The translations under genes and the position numbers were made by a program. A stretch of DNA of 64,000 nt. Origin: Pseudomonas chlororaphis (GTDB lineage Bacteria; Pseudomonadota; Gammaproteobacteria; Pseudomonadales; Pseudomonadaceae). Within the stretch, counting starts at the first letter, position 1. Every line of letters starts with the position of its first letter. Where the stretch lies: contig NZ_MSCT01000019.1 in assembly GCF_001921865.1 (NCBI RefSeq), positions 248,001 to 312,000 of the forward strand, given 5' to 3'. Of this stretch, positions 16,828-25,606 are shown in pieces. The notes beneath the pieces were generated by a model. It ran no database searches. It saw only the letters and a list, made by a program, of their open reading frames with translations, and was not told the DNA's origin.

Positions 16828-16837
16828 ACCTAGACCA
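16828..16837. promoter_or_regulatory. Candidate GntR/UTRA operator 3
   Basis: ACCTAGACCA shares CTAGACCA with operator 1 and lies about 48 bp upstream of the binding-protein gene, close to where its promoter should be. Confidence 0.45.
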
Positions 16838-16884
16838 ATAACGTAAAACACACGCAGCGTTGAACACGCCCAAAGGAGCTTCGG

Positions 16885-17952
16885 ATGAAACAGCTTTTCC
16901 TAGCATCACTGTTAGGCTCGACCATCGCCCTGTGCACTGCCGCCATGGCCGCTGATACCGACTTGAAGACCCTCGAAGCCGCGGCCAAGGCCGAAGGCGC
17001 CGTCAACAGCGTCGGCATGCCCGACGACTGGGCCAACTGGAAAGGGACCTGGGAAGACCTGGCCAAGCACTACGGCCTCAAGCACATCGACACCGACATG
17101 AGCTCGGCCCAGGAGATCGCCAAGTTCGCCGCCGAGAAAGACAACGCCAGCGCCGATATCGGCGACGTGGGAGCGGCCTTCGGCCCGATCGCGGTCAAGC
17201 AGGGCGTGGTCCAGCCGTACAAGCCGAGCACCTGGGAACAGGTCCCGGCCTGGGCCAAGGACAAGGACGGCAACTGGGCCCTGGCCTACACCGGCACCAT
17301 CGCCTTCATCATCAACAAGAAGCTGCTGCACGGCTCCGAAGCGCCGAAAAGCTGGGCCGACCTGGAGAAAGGCAAGTACAAGGTTTCCATCGGCGACGTG
17401 AGCACCGCCGCCCAGGCCGCCAACGGCGTGCTGGCCGCGGCCATCGCCAAGGGTGGCGATGAAAAGAACATCCAGCCCGCGCTGCTGATGTTCGCCGAAA
17501 TCGCCAAGCAGGGTCGCCTGTCGCTGGCCAACCCGACTATCGCCACCATGGAAAAGGGTGAAGTGGAAGTCGGCGTGGTCTGGGACTTCAACGGCCTGAG
17601 CTACCGCAACAAGATGGTCAACAAGGACGACTACATCGTGCTGATCCCGTCGGACGGCTCGGTGATCTCCGGCTACACCACCATCATCAACAAATACGCC
17701 AAGCATCCCAACGCGGCCAAACTGGCTCGCGAATACATCTTCAGCGATGCCGGCCAGATCAACCTGGCGCGCGGCAATGCCCGGCCGATCCGCGCCGAGC
17801 ACCTGACCCTGCCGGCCGATGTCCAGGCCAACCTGCTGCCCAACGAGCAATACAAGAAAGTCACCCCGATCAAGGACGCCGACGCCTGGGAGAAAACCTC
17901 CAAGGGCCTGCCGCAGAAGTGGCAGGAAGAAGTGATCATCAACATGCAATAA
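16885..17952 (+). CDS. ABC transporter periplasmic substrate-binding protein
   Basis: Exported binding protein of 355 residues with a clear signal peptide (MKQLFLASLLGSTIALC, cleavage near AMA-AD). The fold resembles the iron/polyamine/2-aminoethylphosphonate class of binding proteins (ADIGDVGAAFGPIAV, YTGTIAFIINKKLL, DFNGLSYRN). The start follows AAAGGAGC. First gene of the importer cassette, separated from the hydrolase and permease genes by a REP doublet that may keep its mRNA in excess. The substrate is not recognisable. Two phosphatase-type genes in the cassette hint at a phosphate-containing organic compound. Confidence 0.88.
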   Translation: MKQLFLASLLGSTIALCTAAMAADTDLKTLEAAAKAEGAVNSVGMPDDWANWKGTWEDLAKHYGLKHIDTDMSSAQEIAKFAAEKDNASADIGDVGAAFGPIAVKQGVVQPYKPSTWEQVPAWAKDKDGNWALAYTGTIAFIINKKLLHGSEAPKSWADLEKGKYKVSIGDVSTAAQAANGVLAAAIAKGGDEKNIQPALLMFAEIAKQGRLSLANPTIATMEKGEVEVGVVWDFNGLSYRNKMVNKDDYIVLIPSDGSVISGYTTIINKYAKHPNAAKLAREYIFSDAGQINLARGNARPIRAEHLTLPADVQANLLPNEQYKKVTPIKDADAWEKTSKGLPQKWQEEVIINMQ

Positions 17953-17963
17953 ACCCCCGCCCC

Positions 17964-18036
17964 CTGTAGGAGCCAGCTTGCTCGCGATCGCGTTCTGTCA
18001 GCCACAACGCTTCGCGAGCAAGCTCGCTCCTACAGG
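17964..18036. repeat. REP doublet inside the importer operon
   Basis: Inverted REP pair about 25 nt apart between the binding-protein gene and the hydrolase gene. This is a classic place for a stabilising hairpin that gives more binding protein than permease. Confidence 0.92.
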
Positions 18037-18066
18037 TGTTTTATTGCCTTGCGGAGTCCTCGCCCC

Positions 18067-18873
18067 ATGCCCCACAACGTCATCCTTGTCGTGCTCGACG
18101 GCCTCAACTACGAGGTCGCCCGCCATGCCATGGGACATCTTCAAGCCTACGTCGGCGCAGGACGCGCAGCGCTGTACACACTGGAATGCGAACTGCCGGC
18201 CCTGTCCCGACCGCTCTACGAATGTATCCTCACCGGGGTGCCGCCGATCGACAGCGGCATCGTGCACAACAACGTCTCGCGCCTGTCCAACCAGCGCAGC
18301 ATTTTCCACTACGCCCGCGCCGCCGGGCTCGGCACCGCCGCCGCGGCCTACCATTGGGTCAGCGAGCTGTACAACCGCTCGCCGTTCGAGGCCGACCGGG
18401 ACCGCCACACCGACGACCCTGCGCTGCCGATCCAACACGGGCATTTCTACTGGGACGACCATTACCCCGATTCCCACCTGTTCGCCGACGCCGAACACCT
18501 GCGGCTGCGCCACGCGCCGAACTTTCTGCTGGTGCACCCGATGAACATCGACGACGCCGGGCACAAGCACGGCCTCGACAGCGCGCAATACCGCAACAGT
18601 GCCCGCTCGGCCGACATCGCCCTCGCCCACTACCTGCAAGGCTGGCTCGACGCCGGCTACCAGGTGCTGGTGACCGCCGACCACGGCATGAACAACGATC
18701 GCTCGCACAACGGCTTGCTGGCCGAGGAACGGCAAGTGCCGCTGTTCGTCCTTGGCGACGCCTTCAGTTTCAGCGCCGCCGCCACGCCGAAGCAGACCGA
18801 ACTGTGTGGCACGGTCTGCGAGTTGCTCGGCGTGCCCCACGACAAACCTGCATGCCGGGAGTTGCTGAAGTGA
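18067..18873 (+). CDS. Alkaline-phosphatase-superfamily hydrolase (nucleotide pyrophosphatase/phosphodiesterase-like)
   Basis: Predicted metal-dependent phosphohydrolase of 268 residues. N-terminal metal Asp is in ILVVLDGLNYE, a candidate nucleophile Ser/Thr is in the ILTGVPPIDSGIVHNN region, and further metal ligands are in HPMNIDDAGHKHG (about 159-171) and TADHGMNND (about 204-212). No signal peptide, so it is cytoplasmic and would act after import. The ATG at 18067 follows GGAG (18052-18055). Its stop overlaps the GTG start of the permease. It may hydrolyse an imported phosphodiester or phosphonate. Confidence 0.8.
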   Translation: MPHNVILVVLDGLNYEVARHAMGHLQAYVGAGRAALYTLECELPALSRPLYECILTGVPPIDSGIVHNNVSRLSNQRSIFHYARAAGLGTAAAAYHWVSELYNRSPFEADRDRHTDDPALPIQHGHFYWDDHYPDSHLFADAEHLRLRHAPNFLLVHPMNIDDAGHKHGLDSAQYRNSARSADIALAHYLQGWLDAGYQVLVTADHGMNNDRSHNGLLAEERQVPLFVLGDAFSFSAAATPKQTELCGTVCELLGVPHDKPACRELLK

Positions 18874-19715
18874 ATGCACTCACCCGCGGCAAATGGCTGG
18901 CGATCCTCTGCCTGCTGCCCTTTGCCCTGTTCTTTATCGTGTTCCAGATCGCCCCGCTGTTCTGGGTACTGGTCAACAGCCTGCAATCGGAAGAGTTCGG
19001 TTGGGGCCTGGCCAACTTCACCAAGATCTTCAGCTCGAAGTTCTACCTGCAAGCCATCCAGTACAGCCTGGAAATCAGCTTCTGGTCGAGCGTGTTCGGC
19101 ATCGTCATCGCGATTCTCGGCAGCTACTCGCTGCGCCGGGTCGACTCGAAGCTGCGCAACTTCGTCAACGCCTTCGCCAACATGACCAGCAACTTCGCCG
19201 GCGTCCCCCTGGCGTTCGCCTTCATCATCCTGCTGGGCTTCAACGGCAGCATCACCATCCTGCTCAAGCAGGCGGGGATCATTCAGGACTTCAACCTGTA
19301 CTCCAAGACCGGCCTGATCATCCTCTACACCTACTTCCAGATCCCCCTGGGCGTGCTGTTGCTCTACCCCGCCTTCGACGCCCTGCGCGAAGACTGGCGC
19401 GAGTCCGCCGCACTGCTCGGCGCCAGCGGCTGGCAGTTCTGGCGGCATATCGGCCTGCCGGTGCTGACCCCGGCGTTGCTCGGCACCTTCGTGATCCTGC
19501 TGGCCAACGCCCTGGGCGCCTACGCCACGGTCTATGCGCTGACCACCGGCAACTTCAACGTGCTGCCGATCCGTATCGCCGCCATGGTATCCGGCGACAT
19601 CTCGCTGGACCCGAACATGGCCAGCGCCCTGGCCGTGGTCCTGGTGGCGCTGATGACCCTGGTGACCATCGTCCATCAGTTGCTGCTGAAGAGGAGCTAC
19701 CATGTCTCGCGCTGA
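18870..19715 (+). CDS. ABC transporter permease (subunit 1)
   Basis: Inner-membrane subunit of 281 residues with six predicted helices and the EAA loop seen as DWRESAALLGASGWQFWRHIGLPVL (G in the canonical place). The GTG start at 18870 overlaps the hydrolase stop (GTGA), indicating translational coupling. The frame remains open far upstream in the hydrolase gene, but that part is out of register with any membrane protein. Pairs with the next permease. Confidence 0.9.
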   Translation: MNALTRGKWLAILCLLPFALFFIVFQIAPLFWVLVNSLQSEEFGWGLANFTKIFSSKFYLQAIQYSLEISFWSSVFGIVIAILGSYSLRRVDSKLRNFVNAFANMTSNFAGVPLAFAFIILLGFNGSITILLKQAGIIQDFNLYSKTGLIILYTYFQIPLGVLLLYPAFDALREDWRESAALLGASGWQFWRHIGLPVLTPALLGTFVILLANALGAYATVYALTTGNFNVLPIRIAAMVSGDISLDPNMASALAVVLVALMTLVTIVHQLLLKRSYHVSR

Positions 19716-20502
19716 ACCCGGCTCCGCCGCCCTCTACCACCGAATCGTGGTCTACCTGCTGTTCGCCATCCTGTTGCTGCCCCTGGCCGGCACCCTGGTC
19801 TACTCCATCGCCAGCAGCTGGTCGGCGACCATCCTGCCCAGCGGCTTTACCTTCAAGTGGTACATCCAGCTGTGGAGCGACCCGCGCTTCCTCAATGCCT
19901 TCGGCCAGTCGCTTCTGGTCTGCGTCGGCGCGCTGATCCTCTCGGTGGTGCTGATCCTGCCACTGCTGTTCGTGGTGCATTACCACTTCCCGCGGCTCGA
20001 CGCGCTGATGAACATCCTGATCCTGCTGCCGTTCGCGGTCCCGCCGGTGGTGTCCTCGGTGGGCCTGTTGCAACTCTACGGCTCGGGCCCGTTCGCCATG
20101 GTTGGCACGCCGTGGATCCTGGTCGGCTGCTACTTCACCGTGGCCCTGCCCTTCATGTACCGGGCGATCACCAACAACCTGCAGGCGATCAACCTGCGCG
20201 ACCTGATGGACGCCGCCCAATTGCTGGGCGCCAGTACCTGGCAGGCGGCGTTCCTGGTGGTGCTGCCAAACCTGCGCAAGGGTCTGATGGTCGCCCTGCT
20301 GCTGTCGTTTTCGTTCCTGTTCGGCGAGTTCGTGTTCGCCAATATCCTGGTCGGTACCCGCTACGAGACCCTGCAGGTCTACCTGAACAACATGCGCAAC
20401 AGCAGCGGCCATTTCACCAGCGCCCTGGTGATTTCCTACTTCTTCTTCGTGCTGGTCCTGACCTGGGCCGCCAACATCCTGAACAAGGACAAGAGCCAAT
20501 GA
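19702..20502 (+). CDS. ABC transporter permease (subunit 2)
   Basis: Second membrane subunit, 266 residues, about six helices, with the EAA-type loop MDAAQLLGASTWQAAFLVVLPNLRKG. It starts 14 bp inside the preceding permease gene behind a GAGGAG site and overlaps the ATPase gene by 4 bp (ATGA). Same class as putative spermidine/putrescine, iron or aminoethylphosphonate permeases. Confidence 0.9.
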   Translation: MSRAEPGSAALYHRIVVYLLFAILLLPLAGTLVYSIASSWSATILPSGFTFKWYIQLWSDPRFLNAFGQSLLVCVGALILSVVLILPLLFVVHYHFPRLDALMNILILLPFAVPPVVSSVGLLQLYGSGPFAMVGTPWILVGCYFTVALPFMYRAITNNLQAINLRDLMDAAQLLGASTWQAAFLVVLPNLRKGLMVALLLSFSFLFGEFVFANILVGTRYETLQVYLNNMRNSSGHFTSALVISYFFFVLVLTWAANILNKDKSQ

Positions 20503-21503
20503 GCTACGTCAGCGTCCAACACCTGCAGAAGAGCTACGCCGCCTCGGGGCATGCCGGCACCCCGGTATTCAGCGACATCAACTGCGAAATCCACAAAGGC
20601 GAATTCGTCACCCTGCTCGGCCCGTCCGGCTGCGGCAAGTCCACCCTGCTGCGCTGCATCGCCGGCCTGACCTCGGTGGATGCCGGCCAGATCCTCCTCG
20701 ACGGCCACGACATCGTGCCGCTGAGCCCGCAGAAGCGCGGGATCGGCATGGTGTTCCAGAGCTATGCGCTGTTCCCCAACATGACCGTGGAGCAGAACGT
20801 GGCGTTCGGTTTGCGCATGCAGAAGGTCAATGCCGACGAGAGCCGCAAGCGCGTGCTCGAAGCCTTGCGCCTGGTGGAACTGCACGACTTTGCCAGCCGC
20901 TATCCCCATCAACTGTCCGGCGGCCAGTGCCAGCGCGTGGCCCTGGCCCGCTCGCTGGTGACCCGTCCACGGCTGTTGCTGCTGGACGAACCGCTGTCGG
21001 CGCTGGACGCACGGATCCGCAAGCACCTGCGCGAGCAGATCCGGCAGATCCAGCGCGAATTGGGCCTGACCACAATTTTCGTGACCCACGACCAGGAAGA
21101 AGCGCTGACCATGTCCGACCGCATCTTCCTGATGAACCAGGGCCGGATCGTCCAGAGCGGCGACGCCGAGACGCTCTACACCGCGCCGGTGGATGTGTTC
21201 GCCGCCGGCTTCATCGGCAACTACAACCTGCTGGACGCCGAAAGCGCCAGCAAGTTGCTGCAACGGCCGGTCAGCGGGCGCATCGCGATTCGCCCCGAAG
21301 CCATCGAGCTGCGCAAGGACGGCGAAGCCGACGCGCAGATCCGCAGCCACAGCCTGCTGGGCAACGTGATCCGCTACCGGGTCGAGGCTCGCGGTGTGGA
21401 GCTGGTGGTGGATGTGCTGAACCGTTCGCCCGACGACTTGCATCCCGACGGTCAGCGCCTGGCACTTTCCATCGATCCCACGGCCCTCTGTGAGGTAGCC
21501 TGA
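20499..21503 (+). CDS. ABC transporter ATP-binding protein
   Basis: Cytoplasmic ATPase of 334 residues. Walker A GPSGCGKST (about 42-50), Q-loop MVFQSYALFPNMT, signature LSGGQCQRVALAR (Cys in place of the usual Gln/Arg), Walker B LLLLDEPLSALD and the switch His in FVTHDQEEALTM. A C-terminal TOBE-like domain (from about 270) is typical of the polyamine/iron/phosphonate importers. Overlaps the permease stop by 4 bp. Confidence 0.94.
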   Translation: MSYVSVQHLQKSYAASGHAGTPVFSDINCEIHKGEFVTLLGPSGCGKSTLLRCIAGLTSVDAGQILLDGHDIVPLSPQKRGIGMVFQSYALFPNMTVEQNVAFGLRMQKVNADESRKRVLEALRLVELHDFASRYPHQLSGGQCQRVALARSLVTRPRLLLLDEPLSALDARIRKHLREQIRQIQRELGLTTIFVTHDQEEALTMSDRIFLMNQGRIVQSGDAETLYTAPVDVFAAGFIGNYNLLDAESASKLLQRPVSGRIAIRPEAIELRKDGEADAQIRSHSLLGNVIRYRVEARGVELVVDVLNRSPDDLHPDGQRLALSIDPTALCEVA

Positions 21504-21540
21504 TGACTTTGACGCCAACGATTAAGAGAGAGCGGTACTA

Positions 21541-22194
21541 ATGGCCCTGGCAATTTTTGATCTGGACGAAACCCTGATCCACGGCGACTGCGCCACCCTC
21601 TGGAGCGAACAGATGGCGCGACTGGGCTGGGTCGACGGCGAGTCGTTCATGCGCCGCAACAACGAACTGATGGACGCCTACAGCCACGGCAAGCTGAAGA
21701 TGGAAGAGTTCATGGCCTTCAGCCTGGAACCGCTAGCCGGCCGCACGCCCGAAGAGGTCGAACATCTGGTCGGCCCCTGGGTCGAGGACGTGATCGAACC
21801 GATCATTTTCAGCGAAGCCTGCAAGGCCATCGCCGAACACCGCAAGGCCGGCGACCGGATCCTGGTGATTTCGGCCTCGGGTACTCATCTGGTCAAGCCC
21901 ATTGCCGAACGCCTGGGTATCGACGAAGTCCTCGGCATCGAGCTTGAAGTGCTGCACGGCGTCTATAGCGGCCATACCCTGGGCACCCTGACCTACCGCG
22001 AAGGCAAGGTCACCCGCCTGCTGGAGTGGCTGGATGCCGAAGAAGAAAATCTCGAGGGCGCAAGCTTCTATTCCGACTCGCGCAACGATTTGCCGTTGCT
22101 GCTGAAGGTCGACTACCCGCACGTCGTCAACCCGGACCCGGTGCTGCGCGAGCACGCGGAACAGGCCGGCTGGCCGATTCATCAATGGAAATAG
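21541..22194 (+). CDS. HAD-superfamily phosphatase (HAD-IB, SerB-like)
   Basis: Phosphatase of 217 residues with motif I FDLDETLIHGD (nucleophile Asp8 and general acid Asp10), motif II SASG (about residues 118-121) and motif IV SDSRNDLPLL (about 179-188). The cap is small and helical. It lies 37 bp after the ATPase gene and appears to be the last gene of the importer cassette. Together with the alkaline-phosphatase-fold hydrolase it may release phosphate from the imported compound. It could also act on a housekeeping phosphoester. Confidence 0.85.
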   Translation: MALAIFDLDETLIHGDCATLWSEQMARLGWVDGESFMRRNNELMDAYSHGKLKMEEFMAFSLEPLAGRTPEEVEHLVGPWVEDVIEPIIFSEACKAIAEHRKAGDRILVISASGTHLVKPIAERLGIDEVLGIELEVLHGVYSGHTLGTLTYREGKVTRLLEWLDAEEENLEGASFYSDSRNDLPLLLKVDYPHVVNPDPVLREHAEQAGWPIHQWK

Positions 22195-22212
22195 GTTGCG
22201 CCTGATGAACCT

Positions 22213-22274
22213 GATCGCGAGCAAGCTCGCTCCTACATAAGGCGAATCCCTGTAGGAGCGAGCTTGCTCGCGAG
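22213..22274. repeat. REP doublet (inverted pair)
   Basis: Two oppositely oriented REP cores about 15 nt apart between the convergent HAD phosphatase and quinone oxidoreductase genes. Confidence 0.92.
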
Positions 22275-22288
22275 AGCGCTCTAAACCA

Positions 22289-23251
22289 TCACACCAACGT
22301 CTCGTCGATCACCAGCACCAGCTTGCCCGACACCTGATTGGTCGCCAGCTCGGCGAAGGCCGCCTCGGCGTCCTTGATCGGGAAGGTCACGGCCAGTTGC
22401 GGGCTCAGGCGCCCTTCGGCGAACAGCGGCCAGACCTGCTGGCTGAGATCGCGGAACAGATCGGCCTTGAACTGCTCGTCGCGACTGCGCAGGGTCGAGC
22501 CCAGCAACTGGATGCGCTTGCCGAGGATCTGCGCCAGGTCCAACTGGGCCTCGCGCCCGCCCATCAACCCAATCAGCACCCAGCGCCCATCCACGGCCAA
22601 CAGCTTGACGTTCTGCGCCGCATAGTTGGCGCCGACCGGGTCGAGGATCACGTCGAACGGCCCGAAGTCCCGCAGGCTTTCCAGGCCGTCGGTACGCACC
22701 ACGCCGCCCTGGGCGCCCAGCGCTTCGCAGTAGGCCAGGCGGTCGGCGGAACCGACGCTGACCCAGCACGGGTTGCCGAACGCCTTGCACAGCTGGATCG
22801 CCGCCGAACCGACGCCGCTGGCACCGGCATGCAGCAAGACCTTTTCCCCCGGCTTGAGGGCCGCCAGTTGAAACAGATTCAGCCAGGCGGTGCTGTAGAC
22901 CTCGGGCAAGGCCGCCGCTTCCGCCAGGGACAAGCCTTCAGGCACCGGCAGCACATGGCGCGCGTCGACCACCACTTCCTCGGCCATGCCGCCGCCAGCC
23001 AACAGCGCGCAGACCCGATCGCCGATCTGCCACGCGGAACCCGGGCCAACCTCGCTGATAACCCCGGAGCACTCCAGGCCCAATACCTTGCTGGCACCGG
23101 GTGGTGGCGGATAGAGCCCGGCCCTTTGCAACAGGTCGGCCCGGTTCAGCCCCGCAGCCGCCACACGAATTCGGACTTGTCCTACGTCGCACGTCGGACT
23201 CGGCTCTTCAACCCACTCCACATGACCTTCAACGCCTTGCAATGCTTTCAC
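22289..23251 (-). CDS. NADPH:quinone oxidoreductase (zinc-free MDR family, PIG3-like)
   Basis: Cytoplasmic medium-chain reductase of 320 residues. It lacks the structural-zinc Cys cluster of alcohol dehydrogenases, has the NAD(P)-binding segment LLHAGASGVGSAAIQLCKAFG (about 144-164), and the family lead GLNRADLLQRAGLYPPPPG (about 34-52). Residue conservation is close to PIG3/TP53I3-type quinone reductases. It is divergent from prc with about 140 bp between the starts. Confidence 0.9.
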   Translation of the reverse strand: MKALQGVEGHVEWVEEPSPTCDVGQVRIRVAAAGLNRADLLQRAGLYPPPPGASKVLGLECSGVISEVGPGSAWQIGDRVCALLAGGGMAEEVVVDARHVLPVPEGLSLAEAAALPEVYSTAWLNLFQLAALKPGEKVLLHAGASGVGSAAIQLCKAFGNPCWVSVGSADRLAYCEALGAQGGVVRTDGLESLRDFGPFDVILDPVGANYAAQNVKLLAVDGRWVLIGLMGGREAQLDLAQILGKRIQLLGSTLRSRDEQFKADLFRDLSQQVWPLFAEGRLSPQLAVTFPIKDAEAAFAELATNQVSGKLVLVIDETLV

Positions 23252-23278
23252 AGTGCCTCCATAGTGAGTCTGGACTGA

Positions 23279-23305
23279 GCCCGGAGCTGTAGCACCGGGC
23301 TTTTT
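23279..23305 (+). terminator. Orphan + strand terminator ahead of prc
   Basis: GCCCGG (23279-23284) and CCGGGC (23295-23300) form a hairpin followed by TTTTT. It lies between two divergent genes, 84 nt before the prc start, so it can only end a short leader or small RNA. Confidence 0.6.
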
Positions 23306-23389
23306 GCATTATGCGACCGGCCCTTGTGGAACCGGCGACTTCAAAGACGGCCTAATATGCGTTATCAATTGCCCCCGCGTCGAATCAGC

Positions 23390-25474
23390 ATGAAGCATTT
23401 GTTCCCCAGCACCGCCCTCGCTCTTTTCATTGGTCTCGGCCTGTTGCCGATGTCGACCAATTCGTTCGCAGCCAATAGCTGGGACAAACTTCAGCCCGAT
23501 CGCGACGAGGTGATTGCCAGCCTGAATGTCGTCGAGTTGCTCAAGCGTCATCACTACAGCAAGCCACCTCTGGACGACGCGCGCTCGGCGATCATCTACG
23601 ACAGCTACCTGAAGCTGCTGGACCCGTCGCGCAGTTACTTCATGGCCAGCGATATCGCGGAATTCGACAAGTGGAAAACCCAGTTCGACGACTTCCTCAA
23701 AAGCGGTGACCTGAACGCCGGCTTCACCATCTACAAGCGCTATCTGGACCGCGTCAAGGCGCGCCTGGACTTCGCCCTGGCCGAGCTGGACAAAGGCGTC
23801 GACAAGTTCGATTTCACCACCAAGGAAACCCTGCTGATCGATCGCAAGGACGCGCCGTGGCTCAAGACCACCGCCGAACTCGACGATCTGTGGCGCAAGC
23901 GCGTCAAGGACGAAGTCCTGCGCATGAAGATCGCCGGCAAGGAACCCAAGCAGATCCAGGAAACCCTGACCAAGCGCTACAAGAACCAGTTGGCGCGCCT
24001 GGACCAGACCCGTGCCGAAGACATCTTCCAGGCCTACATCAACACCTTTGCCATGTCCTACGACCCGCACACCAACTATCTGTCACCGGATAACGCGGAA
24101 AACTTCGACATCAACATGAGCCTGTCGCTGGAAGGCATCGGCGCCGTGCTGCAAAGCGACAACGACCAGGTCAAGGTCGTGCGCCTGGTGCCGGCCGGCC
24201 CTGCGGACAAGACCAAGCAAGTGGCCCCGGCGGACAAGATCATTGGCGTAGCCCAGGGCGACAAGGAAATGGTCGACGTGGTCGGCTGGCGCCTGGACGA
24301 AGTAGTCAAGCTGATCCGCGGCCCGAAAGGCTCGGTGGTACGCCTGGAAGTCATTCCGGCGAGCAACGCGCCGAACGACCAGACCAGCAAGATCGTCTCC
24401 ATCACCCGCGAAGCGGTGAAGCTCGAGGAACAGGCGGCGAAGAAGTCGATCCTCAACCTCAAGCAGGACGGCAAGGACTACAAGCTCGGGGTGATCGAGA
24501 TCCCGGCCTTCTACCTGGACTTCAAGGCCTTCCGTGCCGGCGATCCGGACTACAAGAGCACCACCCGCGACGTGAAGAAGCTGCTGACCGAGTTGCAGAA
24601 AGACAAGGTCGACGGCGTGGTCATCGACCTGCGCAACAACGGCGGCGGCTCCCTGCAGGAAGCCACCGAGCTGACCAGCCTGTTCATCGACAAGGGCCCT
24701 ACCGTACTGGTGCGCAACGCCGACGGCCGGGTCGATGTACTGGAAGATGAAAACCCCGGCGCCTTCTACAAGGGCCCGATGGCGCTGCTGGTCAACCGCC
24801 TCTCGGCGTCGGCTTCGGAGATTTTCGCCGGGGCGATGCAGGACTATCACCGCGCGCTGATCATCGGTGGCCAGACCTTCGGCAAAGGCACCGTGCAAAC
24901 CATCCAGCCACTGAACCATGGCGAGCTGAAACTGACCCTGGCCAAGTTCTACCGGGTTTCCGGGCAGAGCACCCAGCATCAGGGCGTACTGCCGGACATC
25001 GATTACCCGTCGATCATCGACACCAAGGAAATCGGCGAAAGCGCACTGCCCGAAGCCATGCCGTGGGACACCATCCGCCCAGCCATCAAGCCGGCGGTGG
25101 ATCCGTTCAAGCCGTTCCTCGCGCAACTGAAATCCGAGCATGACCTGCGCTCGGCCAAGGACGCCGAGTTCGTCTTCATCCGCGACAAGCTGGCCCTGGC
25201 CAAGAAGCTGATGGCCGAGAAGACCGTCAGCCTCAACGAAGCCGAGCGTCGGGCGCAGCATGCCGACATCGAGGCCAAGCAACTGGCGCTGGAAAACATC
25301 CGCCGCAAAGCCAAGGGCGAAGAGCCGCTCAAGGAACTGAAGAAGGAAGACGACGACGCCATCGCGGCCGCCGATCCGGACAAGACCAAGCCGGAAGACG
25401 ATGCCTACCTGAGCGAAACCGGGCGTATCCTTCTCGATTACCTGAAGCTCAACACTGCGGTTGCCAAGCACTGA
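23390..25474 (+). CDS. prc: Carboxy-terminal processing protease (Prc/Tsp, AlgO-like)
   Basis: Periplasmic S41 protease of about 694 residues. The ATG at 23390 starts a signal peptide (MKHLFPSTALALFIGLGLLP, cleavage near SFA-AN); 23357 is an in-frame alternative. A PDZ domain is around residues 210-310, and the Ser/Lys dyad lies in SASASEIFAG and FGKGT (about 460-485). The C-terminal third is helical and Lys/Glu-rich, as in E. coli Prc. The P. aeruginosa homologue AlgO cleaves anti-sigma factor MucA variants. Followed by a strong terminator. Confidence 0.94.
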   Translation: MKHLFPSTALALFIGLGLLPMSTNSFAANSWDKLQPDRDEVIASLNVVELLKRHHYSKPPLDDARSAIIYDSYLKLLDPSRSYFMASDIAEFDKWKTQFDDFLKSGDLNAGFTIYKRYLDRVKARLDFALAELDKGVDKFDFTTKETLLIDRKDAPWLKTTAELDDLWRKRVKDEVLRMKIAGKEPKQIQETLTKRYKNQLARLDQTRAEDIFQAYINTFAMSYDPHTNYLSPDNAENFDINMSLSLEGIGAVLQSDNDQVKVVRLVPAGPADKTKQVAPADKIIGVAQGDKEMVDVVGWRLDEVVKLIRGPKGSVVRLEVIPASNAPNDQTSKIVSITREAVKLEEQAAKKSILNLKQDGKDYKLGVIEIPAFYLDFKAFRAGDPDYKSTTRDVKKLLTELQKDKVDGVVIDLRNNGGGSLQEATELTSLFIDKGPTVLVRNADGRVDVLEDENPGAFYKGPMALLVNRLSASASEIFAGAMQDYHRALIIGGQTFGKGTVQTIQPLNHGELKLTLAKFYRVSGQSTQHQGVLPDIDYPSIIDTKEIGESALPEAMPWDTIRPAIKPAVDPFKPFLAQLKSEHDLRSAKDAEFVFIRDKLALAKKLMAEKTVSLNEAERRAQHADIEAKQLALENIRRKAKGEEPLKELKKEDDDAIAAADPDKTKPEDDAYLSETGRILLDYLKLNTAVAKH

Positions 25475-25544
25475 CGCAATGGCAATTTAATGCCGACGCT
25501 CCTCGGAGCGTCATCATACAGTCATCATTCTGTCGTGAAATAAA

Positions 25545-25590
25545 GGACCGGGCGCAGCTCTAGAACCAAGAGCTCGCCCGGTCCTTTTTT
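25545..25590 (+). terminator. Rho-independent terminator after prc
   Basis: GGACCGGGC at 25545 pairs with GCCCGGTCC ending at 25584 (inner AGCTCT/AGAGCT), followed by six T. A smaller hairpin, GACGCTC/GAGCGTC, precedes it at 25495-25512. Confidence 0.92.
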
Positions 25591-25606
25591 ATCGACAGAG
25601 ATCACC

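Larger units (their letters stand above)
16538..16884. promoter_or_regulatory. Divergent control region of regulator and importer
   Basis: This 347 bp intergenic region has no gene. It contains three copies of a TAGACCA/TGGTCTA half-site (16549-16560, 16717-16723, 16830-16837) and the AAAGGAG ribosome site of the binding-protein gene at about 16871. Confidence 0.6.
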
